Shown one piece after another: positions 1 through 5,712 of a stretch of DNA of 12,421 nucleotides. The stretch is from Nitrososphaera sp. (GTDB lineage Archaea; Thermoproteota; Nitrososphaeria; Nitrososphaerales; Nitrososphaeraceae): contig JAJPDY010000015.1 of NCBI GenBank assembly GCA_023252395.1, positions 1 to 12,421 on the forward strand, read 5' to 3'. Position 1 is the first letter of the stretch, and every line of letters starts with the position of its first letter. The notes beneath the pieces are model-generated. The model was not told the DNA's origin. It saw nothing but the letters and a program-made list of their open reading frames with translations, and ran no database searches. Both the position numbers and the translations under genes were made by a program.

Positions 1-896
1 GACTCGATGAACTTGTCAGGATCAAATGGAATAAGGTCGTCATAGCCCTGCCCCACTCCAACAAAGGTGATAGGCTTTGAAGTAATGTATGCAATTGACA
101 TCGCGGCGCCTCCCTTTGCATCTGCATCTATCTTTGTCAGTATGGCGCCATCAAAAGTCGCATATTGGAAGAACTCCCTTGCTTGGTTTATCGTGTCGTT
201 GCCTGCAAGCGCGTCGCCTATGAACAGCTTGATGTCAGGCTTGACGACTCTGACTATTTTCGACATCTCGTCCATCAGGTTCTTTGACGTCTGCATCCTG
301 CCGGCTGTGTCTATTAGCACAACATCAAGGTAGTTCTTTTTTGCGTGCTCTACTGCGTCGCGCCCGACAGATGACGGGTCTGCACCGTAGCGCTGCTTTA
401 CAATCTTGAGAGATAGCCTGTTCGTGTGCTGCTCCAGCTGCTCGATGGCACCAGCCCGGTGAGTATCGCCCGCCGCCACTACAACAGAGAACCCGGCTTT
501 CCTTATCAGGTTCCCCATCTTGGCAACGGTGGTAGTCTTGCCGGTCCCGTTGATGCCAAGGAAAACTATCACAAATGGGCCGGCTTTTGCGGCCTTTTTT
601 TCTCTTATCTTTTCAATCAGGTCAAGTTTGCCGGCGCGGGCAAATATTTCGGCAACTGCATTTTGCAGTTTTGACTGGATTATTGGGCCTGCCTCTTGTC
701 CCTTTTCTAGTTTCAGGCCCAGCAGTTCTTTTTTCAGTTTTGAAGACAGGTCGTCGACGACTTCCTGCGCCACATCACTTTCCAAGAGCGCGATCTGGAG
801 ATCTAGGAGCGTATCATCGAGAAGCTTTTCAGTTATCTCCTTCTGACCTATGCCTTTTGCCGCGCTTGAAAATGCCTTCTTTAGCTTGTCAAACAT
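1..896 (-). CDS. ftsY: Signal recognition particle receptor FtsY (SRP GTPase), C-terminal end cut off by the window
   Basis: FtsY is the membrane-associated SRP receptor. It pairs with SRP54, and their mutual GTP hydrolysis hands ribosome-nascent-chain complexes to the SecYE translocon. I translated 298 codons by hand from the ATG at 896-894 with no stop before position 1. The N domain (about 1-100) carries the LLESDVA helix segment. The NG GTPase domain shows the P-loop GINGTGKT (114-121), the SRP-GTPase insertion motif DTHRAGAIEQL (144-154), DTAGR (196-200), TKID (254-257) and the closing DDLIPFDPDKF segment. FtsY normally ends soon after this, so probably only 10-20 residues are missing. 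There is no long acidic A domain before the N domain, as is common in archaea. It starts 26 bp after the pfdA stop with no TATA-like box in the gap, so it is probably co-transcribed with pfdA. The family call is firm. Confidence 0.96.
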   Translation of the reverse strand, partial: MFDKLKKAFSSAAKGIGQKEITEKLLDDTLLDLQIALLESDVAQEVVDDLSSKLKKELLGLKLEKGQEAGPIIQSKLQNAVAEIFARAGKLDLIEKIREKKAAKAGPFVIVFLGINGTGKTTTVAKMGNLIRKAGFSVVVAAGDTHRAGAIEQLEQHTNRLSLKIVKQRYGADPSSVGRDAVEHAKKNYLDVVLIDTAGRMQTSKNLMDEMSKIVRVVKPDIKLFIGDALAGNDTINQAREFFQYATFDGAILTKIDADAKGGAAMSIAYITSKPITFVGVGQGYDDLIPFDPDKFIE

Positions 897-922
897 TTGT
901 TTTCAACCAAAATCGGCAAGTG

Positions 923-1387
923 TCAACCCTGCTGTATCTGTGCAGCCCGTATCATTTGGTTGATCTGTGCCTGCATCTGCTCCATGCGCATGGATATCTC
1001 TTGCCTCTGCGCCTCAAGTTGCCTTGCCGCCACTTCATACTCCTTGATCCTTGCCTCAACGTAGTTCAGAGCATCTTCTCTGCTCTTTTCCAGAGCAACT
1101 CCTGCGCCAAGAGTCACGACTAACTTTTTTACCGGGGGCACATTGGTCTTGACGTAGACTCCAATGCCTACAGGCATCAGCGACTCTACTTCAGAATCTT
1201 GTGAAATTCCTTGAATAGTGGTTGACGCCATGCGAGCCTCTTCCATCAACTTGGTTACTGTCACCTGCCGCGTCATGATGTCATTCATGTACGCTTCGAG
1301 AACTCTTGATTGCTGGACCATTTCGTTGATCCTCTGCTCCATGGCAGCCAATTCCTGCTGCCTGGAAGGATCGATAGATGAGCTCAT
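923..1387 (-). CDS. pfdA: Prefoldin subunit alpha
   Basis: Prefoldin is a cytosolic jellyfish-shaped hexamer (two alpha, four beta subunits) that captures unfolded proteins and passes them to the thermosome. This 154-residue protein has the alpha-type layout: a long N-terminal coiled-coil helix (about 7-58, rich in Q, E, M and L heptads), a central beta-hairpin region (about 66-98, containing the MPVGIGVYV and KLVVTLGAGVALE strands) and a C-terminal coiled-coil helix (about 100-150). Length matches the family. The ATG at 1387 is preceded by GAGG with a 5-nt spacer and by a TATA-like box 29 bp upstream in the gap after the reductase gene, so it can have its own promoter. ftsY follows 26 bp downstream; pfdA-ftsY adjacency is a known archaeal arrangement. 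Confidence 0.95.
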   Translation of the reverse strand: MSSSIDPSRQQELAAMEQRINEMVQQSRVLEAYMNDIMTRQVTVTKLMEEARMASTTIQGISQDSEVESLMPVGIGVYVKTNVPPVKKLVVTLGAGVALEKSREDALNYVEARIKEYEVAARQLEAQRQEISMRMEQMQAQINQMIRAAQIQQG

Positions 1388-1412
1388 ACTAGCCTCAATG
1401 GGGCAAGCTCGA

Positions 1413-1420
1413 TTTTTAAA
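1413..1420 (-). promoter_or_regulatory. TATA-like box of pfdA
   Basis: TTTAAAAA on the minus strand, centred about 29.5 bp before the pfdA ATG. It lies in the 36-bp gap between the reductase stop and pfdA and partly overlaps the 10-bp palindrome TAAAGCTTTA (1417-1426), which contains the reductase stop codon. Predicted transcription start is within a few bases of the ATG. Confidence 0.5.
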
Positions 1421-1423
1421 GCT

Positions 1424-2446
1424 TTAGATCTGTGACACCTTGAGCATATCGGCCATCCTGACTTCCATGCCATAACGCTCCTCTTCGCTCTTCATGTGCT
1501 GGTATAATTTGAGCATGTCTATCGAGTGCTTCACTATGTTGAACTTGCGAGATATCTTTAGCTGGATGAACTTGAAGACAAGCGAGTATATCTTGAATTT
1601 TTCAAGGACTGCCTGCCGATAAGCTGGCATGTCATGTAGGTTCTTGACAAACAGTTCGGCGCACCAGGTTGACGGAATTATCCCCTCGCCCAGCAGCGGG
1701 TAGACGGTGCCTATCGACTCGCCCACCCCGACTGACTTGCGGCCATCCGTGAATGGTTCGCAGCTTGACGGTGGCGTGAGCCTGACTGGTCTGCCAACTT
1801 TTTTTATGACTTCACATTCATTCTTTTTCAGAAATTCATCAACAAAGCTGTTGTGGTTCTTCAAAAAGTCGCCAGCGCCAACGTGCGCGTAGCCATTGCC
1901 AAGCGGGAAATACCAGAAATAGCCTGACATTGATGGAAACGAGCGCAGGTAAAAGTCGTCAAAAGGTTCCTTGCCGGCAGGATACTTTACCTTGTACTGG
2001 ACACAAGGAATCCACAGCTCATCGGGAACTCTTGGGAGGTAGTTGCGGTGAAAGCCTGTCGAGTCGACAATGATATCAAAGTCCGGCTCAAGCTCGTCCT
2101 TTCGCGGAGCCCTGCCAAACCGGATGTCAGTCCCCCTTATCATGTCCTGTATCAACTGCAATTTGTCATAGCTTACCATCCCGCGAAGACCAATGTCAAC
2201 ATGGCCCTTGTTCCCAAGGTCTACACGCATATTCCTGCCATCATGAAGGACGTAATCGTCAAAGTTTAGGCCGCAGTTCCGGGCAAGGCCGGACATTACA
2301 TTTTCGCAGGTGGCCCACGCGCATACCGCGTCGTGCTGGCTCTCAGGCATGCGTTCAAATCCGACTACATGGTTGTCGTGATCGCTTGCCAGCCGGTTCA
2401 TGAGATATGCGCCAGCTACTCCAATCCCGACAACCGCAATCTTCAT
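1424..2446 (-). CDS. Geranylgeranyl reductase-family FAD-dependent oxidoreductase
   Basis: Archaeal members of this flavoprotein family reduce the double bonds of geranylgeranyl chains in membrane ether lipids, using FAD. The 340-residue protein opens with the dinucleotide-binding motif GIGVAG (7-12) directly after the start. It has the family's middle signature YFWYFPLGNGYAHVGAG (176-192) and the second FAD-binding stretch VGVGESIGTVYPLLGEGI (239-256). The last stretch reads GES where many relatives read GDA or GDS. A cysteine-containing CAWATC segment (42-47) sits roughly where characterised archaeal reductases keep a flavin-proximal cysteine; that alignment is my estimate. The C-terminal third (about 270-340) is basic and helical and could lie on the membrane. 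The start is the ATG at 2446, with a TATA-like box about 31 bp upstream. It is divergent from a small two-helix membrane protein. Substrate is inferred from family only; menaquinone or another isoprenoid is possible. Confidence 0.82.
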   Translation of the reverse strand: MKIAVVGIGVAGAYLMNRLASDHDNHVVGFERMPESQHDAVCAWATCENVMSGLARNCGLNFDDYVLHDGRNMRVDLGNKGHVDIGLRGMVSYDKLQLIQDMIRGTDIRFGRAPRKDELEPDFDIIVDSTGFHRNYLPRVPDELWIPCVQYKVKYPAGKEPFDDFYLRSFPSMSGYFWYFPLGNGYAHVGAGDFLKNHNSFVDEFLKKNECEVIKKVGRPVRLTPPSSCEPFTDGRKSVGVGESIGTVYPLLGEGIIPSTWCAELFVKNLHDMPAYRQAVLEKFKIYSLVFKFIQLKISRKFNIVKHSIDMLKLYQHMKSEEERYGMEVRMADMLKVSQI

Positions 2447-2473
2447 GTCTTGCTATCATACTTTTGGAATGCC

Positions 2474-2480
2474 ATAAAAA
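2474..2480 (-). promoter_or_regulatory. TATA-like box of the reductase gene
   Basis: TTTTTAT on the minus strand, centred about 31 bp before the ATG at 2446, predicting a very short leader. The 77-bp region between the two divergent genes holds this box and a second one facing the other way (2494-2501). Confidence 0.4.
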
Positions 2481-2493
2481 CATTGACAATAGA

Positions 2494-2501
2494 GATATCT
2501 A
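2494..2501 (+). promoter_or_regulatory. Possible TATA-like box of the small membrane-protein gene
   Basis: GATATCTA, centred about 26.5 bp before the GTG at 2524. It is a weak match, supported mainly by the spacing that recurs elsewhere in the window. Confidence 0.3.
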
Positions 2502-2523
2502 ACGGCGCTGGGTAGTATTGGCA

Positions 2524-2727
2524 GTGTCCTCTACCAAGAAGAAGGTGCATATGCCCGGCCCGGCGCGCGCAGGAATAGGACTTTTGATAATAGGCGCAAT
2601 TATTGTTGGGCTTGGCCAATACATGAACAGAGGAGCTTTTTCGCTCTACGGTCTCATAATGGTTGTTTGTGGATTTGTGCTTTACATGGCCGCGTCGATA
2701 GTTGCAAAAAGAAAAGGCAAGATCTAA
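2524..2727 (+). CDS. Small two-helix membrane protein, function unknown
   Basis: A 67-residue protein whose sequence speaks for a real gene: a basic N-terminus (MSSTKKKVHMPGP), a first hydrophobic helix at about 15-34 (AGIGLLIIGAIIVGLGQYM), a short polar turn with NRG, a second helix at about 41-61 (LYGLIMVVCGFVLYMAASIV) and a basic tail AKRKGKI. Positive charges at both ends with two helices predict a hairpin with both termini in the cytoplasm. I chose GTG at 2524 because a TATA-like box lies about 26.5 bp upstream; TTG at 2518 and ATG at 2551 are in-frame alternatives. It is transcribed away from the reductase gene and followed by a strong hairpin plus T-tract. The minus-strand frame over the same bases gives an unconvincing protein. 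I recognise no family. Confidence 0.72.
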   Translation: MSSTKKKVHMPGPARAGIGLLIIGAIIVGLGQYMNRGAFSLYGLIMVVCGFVLYMAASIVAKRKGKI

Positions 2728-2790
2728 TGGCAGCCCATTCACAGTGACCGACACTATAAACACAACAACCAAAATGCCAATGATCAACTA

Positions 2791-2824
2791 GATGTCTCCA
2801 GAATAGACATCAATATTTTTTATT
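2791..2824 (+). terminator. Hairpin plus T-tract between convergent genes
   Basis: Perfect 7-bp stem GATGTCT/AGACATC (2791-2797 and 2805-2811) with a 7-nt loop, followed by AATATTTTTTATT. The T-tract is downstream only on the plus strand, so it should end transcripts of the small membrane-protein gene, whose stop is 64 bases upstream. It overlaps the leuS stop codon region at 2820-2822. Archaeal termination mainly needs the T-run; the stem may add efficiency or 3' end stability. Confidence 0.6.
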
Positions 2825-5708
2825 CCATATAGATCGCAGGCTTGTATGGCCTTGCGAATTTTGCCTTTGACTTTGGATCGTGTTTTGCAGAATCTTCTTC
2901 AGAATGGATTACTAACTGCGCCTTGTTAACCTCAGCAGACAACAGCGATGTCGCGTCCTGTATCGCAGCCATTTCGTCAAATTCTGCCAGCTTCAATCGC
3001 CTGTTCCTTGCCTCAAGTGGCGCTGAAAGAATGTCTTCCATCATCTTTTGCACAAGTTTTGGATCAGTTTTTGCCTTGGCAGTATCAGGGTTTGCGATCA
3101 ATTGCTTCATGATTTCGCCAAAATTGGTCTTGCCTTCCATGATGCTTGCAAGTACTGCCCGGTAGATCGCAATCTTCCAGCCGGCTGAAGTGTAGACAAT
3201 GATCTTTGACGGTGTTATTTTTGTGACCTTGACGATGTTTTGCAGGTCTGCAAGCAGGCTTGAAATCAAAAATTCAGACTCTTCTGCGACAAGGTCTATC
3301 CTGTCCTCCCTGATTTCAGGCCAACCGGTAGTGGCAATTGACCGGCTGTTGCCCATCTGCTCCCACACTTCTTCTGCGGTGAACGGTGCAAAGGGAGCAA
3401 GCATCCTCAGCTGTATTTCAAGGAATTCCCCAAGTGTTGACGTAATATTATCTCGCCCTTTGGCAGCGGTTCTCTTTAAGTACCACTGCAAGTCTTGGTC
3501 AAGTGAATACAGGATATAGTGTATTGCTTCTCTCATCCTCAGCCTGTCCATCGATATTGAAGTTTCTGCTATTGTGCGCTCTAGCCTGCTGGCAAGCCAC
3601 CTGTCTTCAAGCTGTATGTCCGTTGATTTCTGCCTGCCCGTGCACTTTGCAGCCATCTCAAATATCCCAAGCAGCTTCGACCTGATCCCCCTTGCAGTGT
3701 CAAATGAAAAGTCGGCGTCCTGCAGGATTTCAGCTGACACCAGCATCGCAAGGCGGATGGTGTCTGCGCCGTGCTCACGGATTGCAGCACGAAGTGGTAT
3801 GATGTTGCCAAGCGACTTGCTCATTTTTTTGCCTTCCATAAGGACCGAGCCGTTGACCACTATTTGCTGCGGCCAGTTATCCCTGCCAAATATTGCCACA
3901 TGGTTGAAGATAAAGAACGTAAGGTGATTCGGAACCAAGTCACGGCCAGAGTGCCGCGAGTCTACAGGGTAAAAGTATTGGAATTCATTTCTTACCTGTT
4001 CCACCGTCTGCAATGGCACCTTGCATTCATTTGCCACCTGTTCTGCGTTACCAATGCCGAGCAATACATAATCAAAGAATGCGTCGGTGATGCCATCATC
4101 GCTTATCACATTGCCGTTAACGTATTTTGCCAGAATGTAATATGCCATGTAAATGACAGAGTCTGAGAGGCTCTCGACTATCCATTCTTGATCCCACGGA
4201 AGCTTTGTTCCAAGGCCAGACTTTCTCGCACAGGCCCGTTCTCTCAGCCAGTCAACGACATAGTCAAATTCCTGTCGGATGTCCTGCGGCACAATGTCCA
4301 TCCTGTTTATGCATTCGTGTGCAAGCCCTTTCCACTCTTTGTCGCCATAGTTCAGAAACCACTGGTCGCTTAGCAGCTTGACGACACACTCGGCTCCGCA
4401 GCGGCATTTCACCGGCTTGTTGACAAGCTCGTACATCGTGCTAGCCGCGCCGGACTGCATGACCTCTAGCTTTACGTCGTTCTTTGCAGCGGCCACTGTC
4501 ATGCCGGCAAACTTGCCGGTGTTTTGCATCATTTTGCCCTTGTAAAACTCGTGAGAATAGAGATCGCTTGTTGCTTTTTCTAGCTTTACATCATTCTGAC
4601 CCGATGCGCCAACCTGCTTTATCGCCTCTGCTGCAGGTATGCCAGAATACCCTTCTGACTCGATTATCTTTATCGGGCTGGCAATAGTAGAAATGCCAAA
4701 CTCTTGCTGGACTTTTACGTCGGCTTTCAGGTCTTCAAGCGCCTGATAATCATAAGGCGCGTGCGCCGGCACAGACATTACAACACCGGTTCCACTGTCA
4801 GCCTCGACAAACGATGCTGGGTATATCGGGACAGCAGAATTGTTGACAGGGTTAGTTGCACTCCACCCGATTATTTCCCTGCCTTTTATCGATTTTATCA
4901 CTTCTACTTTGTGGTTGAGGAATTCCAGCTTTCTTGCAGCTTCTTTGCTGACAATCCATTTTTCGCCATCAATACTAGCCTGCACATATTCAACATCAGG
5001 GTTGACCCACATGTTGGTGACTCCAAAGAGCGTTTCGGGACGGAGAGTTGCTGCTGGAATCACAAAGTCGCCAGACCTGAACTTTACTACTGTATATTCG
5101 TTGAAATCTGGCTCGACATCGCCCATTGTGTCATGTTGACTTACCGGATTCTGGTCACGCGGGCACCAGCCTACAGGATGCGAGCCCTGCACAATGAGTC
5201 CCTTCTTGCGCAGCGTCCTGAACTGCCACGAAATGAACTTGGAATACAGCTTGTCGATCGTAGTAAACTCGCGCCGCCAGTCAATCGAGTAGCCCATCTC
5301 CTTCATGCCAAGCTTGATCTCGTTGTGGAAGTAACTTGCTATCTTGACCGGTTCTACAAATGTGGAAATGACATCGTCTGATAGCTTGTATATCTTGTGA
5401 AAAGTGTCCATCAGGTCTGGGTCGCCGGCAGCAACTCTTCTCGACATGCCAAGGATAGGTGTTCCTGTGTAATGAAAGCCCATAGGGAACAAGACATTGT
5501 ATCCTTTCATCCTCATGTAGCGGGCATGCGCGTCTGCAAGTGTATAGGTCCTGCCGTGGCCAATGTGTTGGGGCGAATTCGGGTACGGGTAGGCGACTGT
5601 CACGAAATACTTTTTTCGGCCGTCAGGATCGGCTTGGAAGGCTTTCTGGTCTTCCCAACGCTTTATCCATTTGCTCTCGATTGAATTCCAGTCAATGCGC
5701 TCGCTCAT
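2820..5708 (-). CDS. leuS: Leucyl-tRNA synthetase (archaeal type)
   Basis: Charges tRNA-Leu with leucine in the cytosol. The 962-residue class I enzyme shows the Rossmann-fold HIGH motif as HIGH (48-51, in PYPNSPQHIGHGRTYTLADAH) and KMSKS (628-632, in EGKKMSKSLGN). The CP1 editing domain lies between them, with the threonine-rich-type stretch TLRPETLFGVTN (221-232) and GTGVVMSVPAHAPYDYQAL (306-324), including the aspartate at 320 expected in the editing pocket. A zinc-type segment CRCGAEC (435-441) before LLSDQWFLNYGD is typical of the archaeal/eukaryotic branch. An anticodon-binding helical domain (about 690-790) and an archaeal C-terminal extension follow. Size matches archaeal LeuRS. ATG at 5708 sits 4 bp after the alaS stop, so it is translated from the alaS-leuS message. 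I see no Shine-Dalgarno at usual spacing. Confidence 0.97.
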   Translation of the reverse strand: MSERIDWNSIESKWIKRWEDQKAFQADPDGRKKYFVTVAYPYPNSPQHIGHGRTYTLADAHARYMRMKGYNVLFPMGFHYTGTPILGMSRRVAAGDPDLMDTFHKIYKLSDDVISTFVEPVKIASYFHNEIKLGMKEMGYSIDWRREFTTIDKLYSKFISWQFRTLRKKGLIVQGSHPVGWCPRDQNPVSQHDTMGDVEPDFNEYTVVKFRSGDFVIPAATLRPETLFGVTNMWVNPDVEYVQASIDGEKWIVSKEAARKLEFLNHKVEVIKSIKGREIIGWSATNPVNNSAVPIYPASFVEADSGTGVVMSVPAHAPYDYQALEDLKADVKVQQEFGISTIASPIKIIESEGYSGIPAAEAIKQVGASGQNDVKLEKATSDLYSHEFYKGKMMQNTGKFAGMTVAAAKNDVKLEVMQSGAASTMYELVNKPVKCRCGAECVVKLLSDQWFLNYGDKEWKGLAHECINRMDIVPQDIRQEFDYVVDWLRERACARKSGLGTKLPWDQEWIVESLSDSVIYMAYYILAKYVNGNVISDDGITDAFFDYVLLGIGNAEQVANECKVPLQTVEQVRNEFQYFYPVDSRHSGRDLVPNHLTFFIFNHVAIFGRDNWPQQIVVNGSVLMEGKKMSKSLGNIIPLRAAIREHGADTIRLAMLVSAEILQDADFSFDTARGIRSKLLGIFEMAAKCTGRQKSTDIQLEDRWLASRLERTIAETSISMDRLRMREAIHYILYSLDQDLQWYLKRTAAKGRDNITSTLGEFLEIQLRMLAPFAPFTAEEVWEQMGNSRSIATTGWPEIREDRIDLVAEESEFLISSLLADLQNIVKVTKITPSKIIVYTSAGWKIAIYRAVLASIMEGKTNFGEIMKQLIANPDTAKAKTDPKLVQKMMEDILSAPLEARNRRLKLAEFDEMAAIQDATSLLSAEVNKAQLVIHSEEDSAKHDPKSKAKFARPYKPAIYME

Positions 5709-5712
5709 TTGA

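Noticed and set aside
575..1123. 182-codon plus-strand open frame across ftsY and pfdA
   Set aside because: It crosses two certain genes on the other strand and the translation shows no domain; a shadow frame.
2443..2787. Minus-strand open frame of 114 codons over the small two-helix gene
   Set aside because: Its protein is low-quality (many C, H, Y in scattered order, no domain), it overlaps the reductase start, and the plus-strand frame has clean membrane helices and its own terminator.
4704..5381. 225-codon plus-strand open frame inside leuS
   Set aside because: It is antisense to the conserved catalytic and editing region of LeuRS; the translation has no recognisable domain and is explained by codon constraints of leuS.
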